Source: a virus | DNA: 64,000 bases | Direction: 5' to 3' (one strand) | Virus record (IMG/VR): IMGVR_UViG_3300037258_000514 | Span: 62,001 to 126,000 of that record | Shown: piece after piece, positions 50,928 to 59,544 of the stretch | Layout: every line of letters starts with the position of its first letter | Numbering within the stretch: the first letter of the stretch is position 1 | Program-made: the position numbers and the translations under genes | Notes under the pieces: generated by a model | Seen by the model: the letters and a program-made list of their open reading frames with translations, nothing else | Told to the model about the DNA's origin: nothing | Databases searched by the model: none

Positions 50928-53283
50928 AGATATTCTTCTTCTCCTCAGGAGTTACTGTTGTTTCTTCTGCGTTGTTGTTCGCAATAGCAAAGGCTAACGT
51001 TACAATTTCTTCGTTAGCTTTGCGATCAGCATCTTCATCTTTCAGACGAATGTATTCAATTACAGGTTCTGCAGCGAAAGAGTACAAGTACGATTCCTCT
51101 ATTATTTGTAGTAATGGATATTGTTTTAATATTTTCCTCCACTCCTCCTTAAAGTTAAACGCGTGTTTAATCTCAAATTTCTTTAAACGTGTTGCATTTG
51201 CGATTACGATTGCAAGCCCTTTAGGCGCTTTTCCAACTGTAATGACCAGTGAACAAAACGCTTGCATGGGACTATCTTTTGGTAGCATTTGATTGCTGCC
51301 TATCGTTTTAAGAATTGGTAAGAGCTTAGTTTTGAATGGATAGACATCAAAACTGAGTGATAGTTCGATCTCACGAGTGATAACAGAAGTAGTTTTGTCC
51401 AAAACCAGATTAATTACGTTAATCCAATTCGGATCTTTTACAAGTTGGCTGCTCTCATTAAAACCGTAAATCTTTGTCGTGTCATCAATCCCGAACAGTT
51501 TTGATGTCTTTGCTGCTTCGATAAACGTATTAAAATCTTCTGCGAACTCAAAACTTCCATCACTCGGTTTTAAACTTTTTAGAGGAATGTAATAGTTCTT
51601 TCCCTCTATTGGTTTAGTAGCTATGTCGATCGGTTCCCAAGCATTTAACCATCCTGCGCGTTCGTATCCATCGTTAAATTTCGCGATGTCATTTTGTTTG
51701 TTGAAGTATAAAATATCTCTATTTACTGTCTCGCCTTGAGGGATTACAGGATCCATTAGCGGTTTGTATTTCGCTTTAAGCGCGCTTAGCAAAACATACG
51801 GTGGATTACCTAATCCCGCAATTATTGTTTTAGCATCTCTTAGCACGCGCTCGATAGGCACATCTTTTCGTGTACGTACGATATGATAAATAGTTTCAAT
51901 TTTACCACCGTACGCAGATCTTTCGAGATATTGCGTGTTGTCCGCTGCGTTTTGAAGTAAGTAGTGTATGTAACGTTCACCGCCGCGCAACGTATCATCA
52001 ATAACAAACAATACGTCGCTTCCAACTTCGATTTGTCTATCGTAATAAGTTTTCTTGCGATAGTTTAAATCTAAATCTTTCTGCGCACTAACTCTACCTT
52101 CGGATGCTAACTCAAAAACTTTTTCCTTCTTAGCATCTGATCTACTTCTACTGCTTTTTGTAAAAACATTTATTTTAACTTCGGAATAATCCAACTCATT
52201 TACTGAGACTTTTCCGTGAGTTAAAGTAAAGTTTGGATATTGACCATCGAACACCCCGCTGTCAATTGCACTTTCATACAATGCAGCTATATTAGGCGTA
52301 TTCGTCATTGTGAATAAAAGAATCATGGCCTTCCAACTACAATCACACGCCGCAATTTGCTTCTTAGCGTTATCTATTAGCTCAGCGTTGATCTTGTCAT
52401 AAGCTTTCAAGATATTTGCGATCGTTCTATCATCATTGCTTAGTGTTTCTCGCGAAGCTGCAACAGACAACTCACCAATTGGAAAGAAGATATCAATAGG
52501 CAAATTGTGAATTGTTGCTTGCATGAGAGACATTTTGCTAGAGTCAATACTTCCAACTTTGTACTTAACCATGCCTTGAATTGCACGAATACCTGTAACT
52601 CCGAGATATGAGTTACTTCTTAATCCCCAGGATTCATTTTTCTGTAAATATTCCGTTTTTTTGATATGGATCTCACGGTTAATTGTTGGAGTAGGATTAA
52701 AAAACTCTAATACACTTTCAGTGTTGTTTTGAAATTCTCTAATATCACCCTGCTTAACAGGAAATGAAACCTCCAGTCCGTTTTGTGCATCAGGAGTATC
52801 TTCTTCAGTTTGAAGAAGTATTTCAGGCGTACCCTGCGATCCTAAGAATGCAGAGTAAACGCGAGTCTTCCCCTCAAAGCGACTAATAACTGTAAACCCT
52901 TCTGTGTAGCAGAAAGGACTCTTACTACCTAATCCTAGTGCTCCAACAAAAGCGTTTGAATTAGATTTGTTAGTTCCGAAGTAAGTTGTATATAGATCAA
53001 GAATGTCTTGATGCGATAAACCTACTCCGAAATCCTTTACTGAGAAGAAAGGTTCAAACGTTGTGGGTAAGTGCAGTTCAAAAGGAACTTCCTTCCTTTC
53101 TGCTGCAACATGGGCGTCGTAAGCATTACAACTCAGCTCACGAATAATTGCTTGAATCTTGTTGTTATATAGTCCTGATGAAAGAATCGAGAACGCTTCT
53201 TTCGAAGCGGCGATTTGAAATGCTTTCGGTTGTTCGATTGCATCTCCAAGTTCAACAGAACTACTTGTTGTTTGCATTTTCAT
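50917..53283 (-). CDS. rIIA: rIIA-like GHKL ATPase
   Basis: 788 aa. GHKL ATP-binding motifs: AIIRELSCNAYDAHV (N-box, about 44-58), VKDFGVGLSHQDI (G1, about 82-94), GALGLGSKSPFCYT (G2 lid, about 113-126). The rest is a long alpha/beta region as in T4 rIIA. Together with rIIB it probably protects infection from host abortive systems or remodels the membrane/replisome; mechanism unresolved. Confidence 0.88.
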   Translation of the reverse strand: MKMQTTSSSVELGDAIEQPKAFQIAASKEAFSILSSGLYNNKIQAIIRELSCNAYDAHVAAERKEVPFELHLPTTFEPFFSVKDFGVGLSHQDILDLYTTYFGTNKSNSNAFVGALGLGSKSPFCYTEGFTVISRFEGKTRVYSAFLGSQGTPEILLQTEEDTPDAQNGLEVSFPVKQGDIREFQNNTESVLEFFNPTPTINREIHIKKTEYLQKNESWGLRSNSYLGVTGIRAIQGMVKYKVGSIDSSKMSLMQATIHNLPIDIFFPIGELSVAASRETLSNDDRTIANILKAYDKINAELIDNAKKQIAACDCSWKAMILLFTMTNTPNIAALYESAIDSGVFDGQYPNFTLTHGKVSVNELDYSEVKINVFTKSSRSRSDAKKEKVFELASEGRVSAQKDLDLNYRKKTYYDRQIEVGSDVLFVIDDTLRGGERYIHYLLQNAADNTQYLERSAYGGKIETIYHIVRTRKDVPIERVLRDAKTIIAGLGNPPYVLLSALKAKYKPLMDPVIPQGETVNRDILYFNKQNDIAKFNDGYERAGWLNAWEPIDIATKPIEGKNYYIPLKSLKPSDGSFEFAEDFNTFIEAAKTSKLFGIDDTTKIYGFNESSQLVKDPNWINVINLVLDKTTSVITREIELSLSFDVYPFKTKLLPILKTIGSNQMLPKDSPMQAFCSLVITVGKAPKGLAIVIANATRLKKFEIKHAFNFKEEWRKILKQYPLLQIIEESYLYSFAAEPVIEYIRLKDEDADRKANEEIVTLAFAIANNNAEETTVTPEEKKNIYAN

Positions 53284-53536
53284 TCTTTTTCTCCTCTTCT
53301 ATTTCTATAACAGAAACTTTTGTTTCTGCATCAACAACACTTTTCATTAAATCGTGCAGTTGGTGTTTTTGAGCAGTAAGCAATTCTTTGTTAAGCTGCC
53401 ATGCATCTACTCTATCAGCAACGCTGACAGCTAGTGTTCCTTGTTTCGCTAGATTAACTAATCCACGAAGCAATACTTTGTATTGCTTGTCTGACAATGT
53501 TACTGTGTAGGTTAATTTACTCGTTACATTTGGCAT
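53261..53536 (-). CDS. Hypothetical coiled-coil protein
   Basis: 91 aa from ATG 53536. MPNVTSKLTYTVTLSDKQYK, acidic/Asn-rich tail. Overlaps rIIA by 23 nt. Function unknown. Confidence 0.5.
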   Translation of the reverse strand: MPNVTSKLTYTVTLSDKQYKVLLRGLVNLAKQGTLAVSVADRVDAWQLNKELLTAQKHQLHDLMKSVVDAETKVSVIEIEEEKKNENANNK

Positions 53537-53780
53537 AGTTGTTATTCCGTAGTAAGGCACGTATTTTTAACACGCCCTCTTTTACTTCTACAGCATTCTT
53601 TGTTGAAAGTTCTTCTAACTTCTTTACTATGAAGTTATACGCACCATGTGTGCTTAGTGCTTCTGCAATCAACTTCATAAACTCTTCTTGACATGCTCCA
53701 TCATAAATGATAGGAATGTGTTGATACTTACCTTCACGAAAGTAAAGCCCTTTTCCCCGTGCTTCAATTGTATGTTTCAT
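53517..53780 (-). CDS. Hypothetical protein
   Basis: 87 aa, MKHTIEARGKGLYFREGKYQ. ATGA overlap with the upstream gene. Function unknown. Confidence 0.5.
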   Translation of the reverse strand: MKHTIEARGKGLYFREGKYQHIPIIYDGACQEEFMKLIAEALSTHGAYNFIVKKLEELSTKNAVEVKEGVLKIRALLRNNNYAKCNE

Positions 53781-53983
53781 ATCTCATTTACTGTTATTGA
53801 AGCTCCCTCTGCATGTCCAGCAGCCTTTAATATCTTATCTGCTAAACCTGTTGCAAGAAATGTTTCGTACCAGTAGTTAGGATAATGCCCGTTGTGAGCT
53901 TCCTTAACTTTGGCACAGTTAGCGTTCCATTCTCGTGGAGTCTTGCTTGACGACATGAGTGCTACTACATCTTCTTTTGTCAT
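53777..53983 (-). CDS. Conserved small phage protein
   Basis: 68 aa: MTKEDVVALMSSSKTPREWN, NCAKVKEAHNGHYPNYWYE. The motif (EW-x-NC-x-x-V...YP-x-x-W) is frequent in phages. Function unknown. Confidence 0.65.
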   Translation of the reverse strand: MTKEDVVALMSSSKTPREWNANCAKVKEAHNGHYPNYWYETFLATGLADKILKAAGHAEGASITVNEI

Positions 53984-54193
53984 TTAATAAATTCCCGAAT
54001 GTCCTGATGCACGTGCTCGTTGCTTTCTAACCACTCCATAACAATGGTCACACAAGGGAACAAGTCTACTCGAACCTAATGGATAGTGATGTTTCCTTGT
54101 TTTCTTTGGTTTGTGGCAGCGCGCACAGTTTGGTTTACTTGCTATAGTGGGTTTGGTTTGCGTGTTATCTAGTTGCTGCTTTTGAAGGTTCAT
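53984..54193 (-). CDS. Small zinc-ribbon protein
   Basis: 69 aa, CARCHKPKKTRKHHYPLGSS...LCDHCYG: HNH-like zinc fold without a clear catalytic core. Function unknown. Confidence 0.6.
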   Translation of the reverse strand: MNLQKQQLDNTQTKPTIASKPNCARCHKPKKTRKHHYPLGSSRLVPLCDHCYGVVRKQRARASGHSGIY

Positions 54194-54208
54194 CTACTGT
54201 CTCCTTTC

Positions 54209-54394
54209 TTATAACTCCTTCCAGTTTATTGTGTTAACTGCGCTGTGCATTTTAGCTTTCATTGCTTCAGCAACTCTTGTACACTCTGCTTTAGCGAAGA
54301 TTGTAAATTGATCTGCCATCTGCTCGTTAATAACCCAACCACGACTATTTAGTTCTTTAACAAACTCTAAAGCGCGATCATGTACTGTCTTCAT
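54209..54394 (-). CDS. Small hypothetical protein
   Basis: 61 aa, MKTVHDRALEFVKELNSRGW; helical; ribosome site AAGGAG region upstream. Function unknown. Confidence 0.55.
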   Translation of the reverse strand: MKTVHDRALEFVKELNSRGWVINEQMADQFTIFAKAECTRVAEAMKAKMHSAVNTINWKEL

Positions 54395-54411
54395 TTTCTC
54401 TCCTTTCTATC

Positions 54412-55254
54412 CTAAAGCTTGATTCCTTCTAACATTGAAAGTTCTTTTTCTGTTACTACTACAAAAGTAGAGTTGTTTTCCTCCGCCCATTTTATAGCAG
54501 CGGCAAACTTCGCAACATTTTCTGTTGTTTCTAAAAGATTAAAAGGTTTAATCTCAACTAGTTTCCTATCTCCGTTAGTGTAAGTAACTAAGAAATCTAC
54601 AATGTAAATTCTAACTTCATTGTTAAGTATGTATTGAAGTCGAATTTTATCCTTTTCAAATAAAAGAACGTCTTTTCTTTTATCTAAAAATCTTGTAAAC
54701 GTTCTTTCCCAATTACTCTGACAGAAAATATTACCGCCTTTTACTGTTATTTCTACTGATGATTTTGCTTTGAAACGATGTTTTTGCGGGTTTGTTTTTC
54801 CTTGACTTATGTTTTCAAGACAAGAATTACTAAGCTGCTTCCTTAAACTCTCAGGCCATGGATGCATAATCTTTCCCGGTTTTTTGGCTATAGCAGCCCT
54901 TATGCTAGCCGAAAGAAGATTTTTTATTGCAGAAGCTTTTTCTTTACCATATTGTTCCTCAAAACTTCTGCCTTTCTTGTTATTTGGAGGATGCCATGCT
55001 CCAGAAGCAATTAAATTCTTCTTTGATTTACTCATATTCTTCTTATTTTCTTCTGTTGGCTTCCAACCTTTGTTTCCATGTCCTCCTCTATTTTTATCGC
55101 CAATTTTAATTCTAGCTTCGATAGAGACTTTATGGCCAAGAAGTCCTTCGCTTATATGAGTACGATGAGCTTCAGAACACTTCTTTCCTTTTCGAGAAAG
55201 GCTCATTCTCTCTTTCCAAAGAGCGTAAGCTTCGGGATTTTTCGGGGCAGGCAT
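54412..55254 (-). CDS. NUMOD3 + TnsA-like homing endonuclease
   Basis: 280 aa. N-terminal NUMOD3 repeats (MSLSRKGKKCSEAHRTHISEG, GDKNRGGHGNKGWKPTEENK), then a TnsA-like PD-(D/E)xK nuclease: FCQSNWERTFTRFLDK, YIVDFLVTYTNGDRKLVEIKP (about 222-242). Related C-terminal domain in the 63221 gene. Free-standing between a small gene and the SNF2 helicase. Confidence 0.8.
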   Translation of the reverse strand: MPAPKNPEAYALWKERMSLSRKGKKCSEAHRTHISEGLLGHKVSIEARIKIGDKNRGGHGNKGWKPTEENKKNMSKSKKNLIASGAWHPPNNKKGRSFEEQYGKEKASAIKNLLSASIRAAIAKKPGKIMHPWPESLRKQLSNSCLENISQGKTNPQKHRFKAKSSVEITVKGGNIFCQSNWERTFTRFLDKRKDVLLFEKDKIRLQYILNNEVRIYIVDFLVTYTNGDRKLVEIKPFNLLETTENVAKFAAAIKWAEENNSTFVVVTEKELSMLEGIKL

Positions 55255-55258
55255 TTTT

Positions 55259-56902
55259 CTAACCTAAAGCCTGATCTATCATATCTTGCTTTTCGATGAT
55301 TCGTTTCGCCATGTTCGCGTCTAAACTTTGATCGAACACAATATGAAGAACGTTAACAACGTCCTTCTGTCCAATTCTGTGTAATCTATCCTCAGCTTGT
55401 GTAACCATTGCAGGTCTCCAGTCAAGTTCACAAAGAATAACGTGACTTGCAGCAGTTAACGTCCAACCAACACCCATTGTACCAATGGAACCAATAATCA
55501 TTTTACACTTAGGATCTTTCTGAAAGCGATCTACAGCCTGTTGTCTTTGTTGAATGCTATATCCTTGGTGCATAACGCTGGCAACGTTTTGAAAGTGTTG
55601 ATAAATTCCGTTAACAACGTCTCCATGATGGGCAAACACAACAATCTTGTCAACTTGTTCAAGTGTGTTGGTTAAGTAATCAACGATAAAAGGAATTTTT
55701 GCTACAGCAGTATCATGTCTGAGTTTACTAATCTCCTCAAACATTATCTGATGAAGTCCTTTTAAATCTTTCGCTGCTTCATCGTAACTTTCTTTATCAC
55801 CTTCTGATTGAGCAATCTCAGCTTTCGCGATTGCTTCAAGCACTGCCGATTCGTTATTGGCGTAAAAATTTATTTCCTTCTGAACTTTACCTCTTACTTC
55901 AGGAGGAGCGGGAATGGCGATGATCTGTCTACGCTTTGGAGGAAGTTCTGTTAAAACGTCTTTCTTTAAGCGGCGAATCATTATACTAGCACGAAGGCGT
56001 TCTTGAAGAACGTCTAAGTTAGTGGCACCATCAAACGTTCTATAACCACTATCTCCATCCGCTCCACAGAATTTTTTCGCATACAACCAAAAATTTCTTC
56101 CAAGTCCCTCAGCATCTGCAACGCGGAGCATAGGCCATAGTTCAACAGGGCGATTTAGAATCGGCGTACCTGTTAACCAGAGTTTCTTTTTAGCCTCAAG
56201 TACACGACAGTTTTTAATATCACGTGTGTCTTCATGACCAAGAACCGCCATTGTTCGTTTAGCATCGGGATTCTTCATTAAGTGCGACTCATCGTATATG
56301 TGTAAGTCCCATTCTCTATCGAGAATTTTCGATTTTAACTTCGAGATGATTTCATAATTCGCTAACACGATATTCGAGTTAGGTAAGATCGTAGATGAAG
56401 CAAAGTCGCCTGATAAATTTCTTGTCATCCACTTCATGAATTCTCTGCCCCAGTTAAGCAACAGACTTGCAGGGCATACAAGTAGGATGTTTTTAATTTG
56501 AGGTAAAGCATTACATACACCAATCGCCTGAATTGTTTTTCCTAAGCCCATTTCATCAGCGATTAATGTATTTATTCTTGGTAGTGCATATTCGATTCCT
56601 GCTTTTTGGAAAGGAAGATAAGCAAAAGGTTTTCCAGTATCAGGATCAATTCCGTCAGGTACAGGAATTGTTAAATCTGAAGATAGTGCTTTTGATAAAG
56701 CTATCTGCTGATCGTGAAAATTTAATTGAGCTTTTGCCGATGTATCTGCAATATCTTCAAAGAGTTTTGCTACATGGGTCATGCCCGTCCACCAGACCTT
56801 ACTTCTAAAGTCAAAGTGAAAGCCTACATCTTTAAACTGACCCTTAAATGCAGGATAACCAGTTATTTCATACCTAGCGCCCGTCCATGTAAGTTTAGGC
56901 AT
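55259..56902 (-). CDS. SNF2-family DNA helicase/translocase
   Basis: 547 aa. N-terminal HARP-like strand region, then motif I ADEMGLGKTIQAIG (about 115-128), Ia LLVCPASLLLNW, II YDESHLMKNP (DESH box), III LWLTGTPILNRP, and helicase-C motifs V/VI IGSIGTMGVGWTLTAASHVI and QAEDRLHRIGQKD. Closest in layout to SMARCAL1/HepA-type annealing helicases used in phage replication or recombination. Confidence 0.92.
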   Translation of the reverse strand: MPKLTWTGARYEITGYPAFKGQFKDVGFHFDFRSKVWWTGMTHVAKLFEDIADTSAKAQLNFHDQQIALSKALSSDLTIPVPDGIDPDTGKPFAYLPFQKAGIEYALPRINTLIADEMGLGKTIQAIGVCNALPQIKNILLVCPASLLLNWGREFMKWMTRNLSGDFASSTILPNSNIVLANYEIISKLKSKILDREWDLHIYDESHLMKNPDAKRTMAVLGHEDTRDIKNCRVLEAKKKLWLTGTPILNRPVELWPMLRVADAEGLGRNFWLYAKKFCGADGDSGYRTFDGATNLDVLQERLRASIMIRRLKKDVLTELPPKRRQIIAIPAPPEVRGKVQKEINFYANNESAVLEAIAKAEIAQSEGDKESYDEAAKDLKGLHQIMFEEISKLRHDTAVAKIPFIVDYLTNTLEQVDKIVVFAHHGDVVNGIYQHFQNVASVMHQGYSIQQRQQAVDRFQKDPKCKMIIGSIGTMGVGWTLTAASHVILCELDWRPAMVTQAEDRLHRIGQKDVVNVLHIVFDQSLDANMAKRIIEKQDMIDQALG

Positions 56903-57156
56903 TCTCCGCTTTCTAGAGCAGGTTGATTATGTTTTTGCCAGTATAATTTTGCAAGACCAGCAATACCACCACATCGTAGTTTCTTCATGATGTGTGCCCT
57001 ATGCGTATCTACAGTTTTTTGCGACAAGCCGAGCTTTGTAGCGATTTCTCCATTATTCAAACAATCACGGCAAAGTAATTCTACTATTTCTTCCTCTCTC
57101 TGCGTTAGTCTCTTCGGCGGATTTTGAAGTTCAATGGCAGTTCTGTTGAAGTGCAC
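56863..57156 (-). CDS. LuxR/FixJ-type HTH regulator
   Basis: 97 aa from GTG 57156 (AAAGGAG, 8 nt; the longer frame start lacks one). KRLTQREEEIVELLCRDCLNN, GEIATKLGLSQKTVDTHRAHIMKKLRCGG is a complete GerE domain (about 15-65). No receiver. Overlaps the helicase by 40 nt. Probable transcription regulator, second of the window. Confidence 0.85.
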   Translation of the reverse strand: MHFNRTAIELQNPPKRLTQREEEIVELLCRDCLNNGEIATKLGLSQKTVDTHRAHIMKKLRCGGIAGLAKLYWQKHNQPALESGECLNLHGRALGMK

Positions 57157-57511
57157 GGATTCGTCTCCTTTTTCTTTGCTCCTGCAAAGTAATAACTTGT
57201 TGTTCAGGTATAATGCCTTTCTCAACAAGTTCAAATTCTACGATTTCAAGCTGAGGAACTTCTGTTACGTTGTCAGGAAGTTTACTATAGAATTGTATGT
57301 CATAAACAGGTGTAAGCAGACGATCTGCATTCCAATTAGATCGTCTTTCAATTTCACGTTTGATTCTGCGCTCCATATTTTTCTTTAATACTGTAGCAGA
57401 CGCTTTGTGCGTATTAAGTGCGGGCGTATCATTTCCCATTAACACTTTATTTCTACTAGAGCGGGGTATAAACTTTCCTGAAGCAGTATATCTTACAACG
57501 AAGCATTTCAT
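57131..57511 (-). CDS. Hypothetical basic protein
   Basis: 126 aa, MKCFVVRYTASGKFIPRSSR, basic C-terminus (QEQRKRRRIRALQ). Function unknown. Confidence 0.5.
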   Translation of the reverse strand: MKCFVVRYTASGKFIPRSSRNKVLMGNDTPALNTHKASATVLKKNMERRIKREIERRSNWNADRLLTPVYDIQFYSKLPDNVTEVPQLEIVEFELVEKGIIPEQQVITLQEQRKRRRIRALQQNCH

Positions 57512-57513
57512 AG

Positions 57514-57708
57514 TTAGTGTCGCCCATACTTAAGGTTAAGTTTTTCGTCAACTTCTTCTACAAATTCCTTTACCATTTCTGCAAGTAATTGCATTCGCTC
57601 GCCTCTATCTGCGCGTTTTGCTTCGCCTCTAATACGCTTATCTAAACTTGACCAGATGTCTACCATAAATCCAACCGCATTAAGATTGGGACGATTTTCT
57701 TTACTCAT
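57514..57708 (-). CDS. Small hypothetical protein
   Basis: 64 aa, helical. Stop/start overlap (TAATG) with the upstream gene. Function unknown. Confidence 0.55.
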   Translation of the reverse strand: MSKENRPNLNAVGFMVDIWSSLDKRIRGEAKRADRGERMQLLAEMVKEFVEEVDEKLNLKYGRH

Positions 57709-57980
57709 TAGTTTATGCCTCCTGTTAAGAATAGGATTCCTTTTTCAAACAGTGAATCTTCGCAAACACATACAAAATGTTCGTGAATGTACTGTGTATC
57801 ATCACCTTTTTCGGCACAGATAGCACAGGCTATCGTACCCATAGTTGTAGCAGTAGCGCATTCAATTAGACTAACGTCTTCAAGTTTTTTTACGTGATCG
57901 CACATAATATACCCCGGTCCAACTTTATCATGGCCTGCACAGTAGATGTTAGGGTATGAAAGTGTTTTTTGTTCAGACAT
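57708..57980 (-). CDS. Hypothetical Cys-rich protein
   Basis: 90 aa. Scattered C/H (IYCAGHDK, IMCDHVK, IACAICAEK, HFVCVC) may bind zinc. Function unknown. Confidence 0.55.
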   Translation of the reverse strand: MSEQKTLSYPNIYCAGHDKVGPGYIMCDHVKKLEDVSLIECATATTMGTIACAICAEKGDDTQYIHEHFVCVCEDSLFEKGILFLTGGIN

Positions 57981-58003
57981 TTTACTGCTTCCTTTCTCTG
58001 CTA

Positions 58004-58354
58004 TTACCTTTCTTGAAGTTTTATGTCGTCAGGGATAAACCCTTCTCTCAACCACTGATCGACGATAATGCTTCCCTTTTTGTTGTCTTTTGTTACTATA
58101 CGAAAGCTTTTGTTTACAGCTTTTAACTGCTCTGCTAAAGACTTTGCCATTGCTGGAGTGCAAGGGGCACTGTAAAGAATGAATCCACATTTACAAGCTA
58201 GCCCGGTATCTTTATCTATCTGATAATTTTCACATAAAACTGTATGAAGATCAGATCGTTTTTTGATTACTTCGCTCACGATGTTTACACAACAGTTACA
58301 CTTTCGGCAATGAATTCCTTTGCAACAAGAAGCGCACTCCCAATCACTAGTCAT
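58004..58354 (-). CDS. Zinc-binding hypothetical protein
   Basis: 116 aa. N-terminal CASCCKGIHCRKCNCC cluster and CKCG. Overlaps the next start by 8 nt. Function unknown. Confidence 0.6.
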   Translation of the reverse strand: MTSDWECASCCKGIHCRKCNCCVNIVSEVIKKRSDLHTVLCENYQIDKDTGLACKCGFILYSAPCTPAMAKSLAEQLKAVNKSFRIVTKDNKKGSIIVDQWLREGFIPDDIKLQER

Positions 58355-58625
58355 CTAACCTTATTTCACGCTCTTCGTTAACGTTTAGTTTTGGTCTAAG
58401 TTTTGCTTGGTGCACTCTCTCTTCTACTTCTGCGCGTTCTTTAGCAAGTTGCGCTTTAACCTGCTTCTCAATTTTTTCTTTCTTTTGTTTTTCTAATCGT
58501 AGATTACTTTCTCGCGCCCAGCGCGCCGTCGCTGTTCTACAATCTGAGCAGTAGCCCTCTTTGGATAGAAAGACAAGTGATTTAACTGTCTTCGCGCAAG
58601 AACCGCATCTAAGTGCTACTTTCAC
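58347..58625 (-). CDS. Zinc/coiled-coil protein with shared C-terminal tail
   Basis: 92 aa. N-terminal CGSCAKTV...YCSDC zinc pair, charged coiled coil, ending EEREIRLDD. The tail is one of five similar C-termini in this block (see findings). Confidence 0.6.
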   Translation of the reverse strand: MKVALRCGSCAKTVKSLVFLSKEGYCSDCRTATARWARESNLRLEKQKKEKIEKQVKAQLAKERAEVEERVHQAKLRPKLNVNEEREIRLDD

Positions 58626-58716
58626 TAGTCCTCCAATCTGACTTCGCGTACGTCTAATATTTCTTTCTTCTTCTTTGGTTTTTCGTTCAGAAATTCTTTT
58701 CCTGTAAGCTTAGTCA
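58624..58716 (-). CDS. 30-aa protein with shared C-terminal tail
   Basis: MTKLTGKEFLNEKPKKKKEI then LDVREVRLED. Overlaps both neighbours. The conserved tail makes up a quarter of it, which supports translation. Confidence 0.6.
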
Positions 58717-58991
58717 TCAAAACGCACCTCACGCTCTGGTTTCTGCTCTTTCGAAACGTTTAGTTGCTCAAGTGTGCGGACTCTTGCCCTTAATCGTTCA
58801 ATATCTTTTTCTGTCTTTTTTACTTGCCATTGGGCTGTATCAAGTGCTCGTGCTAGTTTAACTACATTTGCTAGCAGGTTGTCATATTTTGATTTTACAT
58901 TCCTGTGTACTTTGTTATTACTATACGCCTGCAAGATTATTATTACTGTTAATCCCGCTAGCCAACCTCCGTAAGCAATATTGAAAGTCAT
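58710..58991 (-). CDS. Membrane-anchored coiled-coil protein with shared tail
   Basis: 93 aa. N-terminal helix (WLAGLTVIIILQAY), then coiled coil (KTEKDIERLRARVRTLEQLN), ending EREVRFDD. Spanin-like layout, but the tail links it to its neighbours. Confidence 0.6.
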   Translation of the reverse strand: MTFNIAYGGWLAGLTVIIILQAYSNNKVHRNVKSKYDNLLANVVKLARALDTAQWQVKKTEKDIERLRARVRTLEQLNVSKEQKPEREVRFDD

Positions 58992-59272
58992 TAATCTTCC
59001 AATCTTACAACACGCATTTCCTCGTCGGCAAGTTGCTTCTCATGCTTATCAACAGCGAACGAATATCCTTGTCCTGTTAATTGCAGTTGTTTTTGCAAGA
59101 TATGCTGACAGGCTTTCCTCTTTTCAAATTCTAACTTTTGGAATTTCCATGCAGGGCAAGTGCATCCAAACACTCCATCTTCGCGTTGACTTACTTTATA
59201 TTTCTTCCCTGAAGTACCAATTACATCCCAGTGTTTTACCCAACCATTCGTGTCTTGAGTCTTATTTTTCAA
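58991..59272 (-). CDS. SWIM zinc-finger protein with shared tail
   Basis: 93 aa. YKVSQREDGVFGCTCPAWKF...KACQHIL is a SWIM finger (CxC...CxH), a DNA/protein-binding module. Ends EEMRVVRLED. Confidence 0.75.
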   Translation of the reverse strand: MKNKTQDTNGWVKHWDVIGTSGKKYKVSQREDGVFGCTCPAWKFQKLEFEKRKACQHILQKQLQLTGQGYSFAVDKHEKQLADEEMRVVRLED

Positions 59273-59348
59273 TTCATCACCTTGAAGAACAAATCCTGCA
59301 TTAAGACAGCGTTTTTTCGTACCGAGCGAGTTAAAGTGCGCGCTCCCT

Positions 59349-59462
59349 CTATATATCTGTAGATGTTATAGTCTTGAAACCCTTTTTCCTGGCATCTTCG
59401 CTTGCTTCTTCAGAAGGACGCGTTGCTTGGTAAGGCGCATCTGATTGCTTAGTAAGCATCAT
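59349..59462 (-). CDS. Possible 37-aa protein
   Basis: MMLTKQSDAPYQATRPSEEA..., no ribosome site. The only frame of note in the 59273-59544 gap. Weak. Confidence 0.3.
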   Translation of the reverse strand: MMLTKQSDAPYQATRPSEEASEDARKKGFKTITSTDI

Positions 59463-59479
59463 AATTTGATTAGAAGTAG

Positions 59480-59541
59480 ACAATTTAAGTCTTCTGTTCC
59501 GCTCACTTCGGTGAACGGAACGCAGGACTTAACCTGCGTTT
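59480..59541 (-). other. Tandem hairpins after the 59545 gene
   Basis: CGCAGG-TTAAGT-CCTGCG followed by TTCCG-TCAC-CGAA-GTGA-CGGAA (mismatched). No T-run, so a processing or mRNA-end structure rather than a classic terminator. Confidence 0.4.
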
Positions 59542-59544
59542 ACC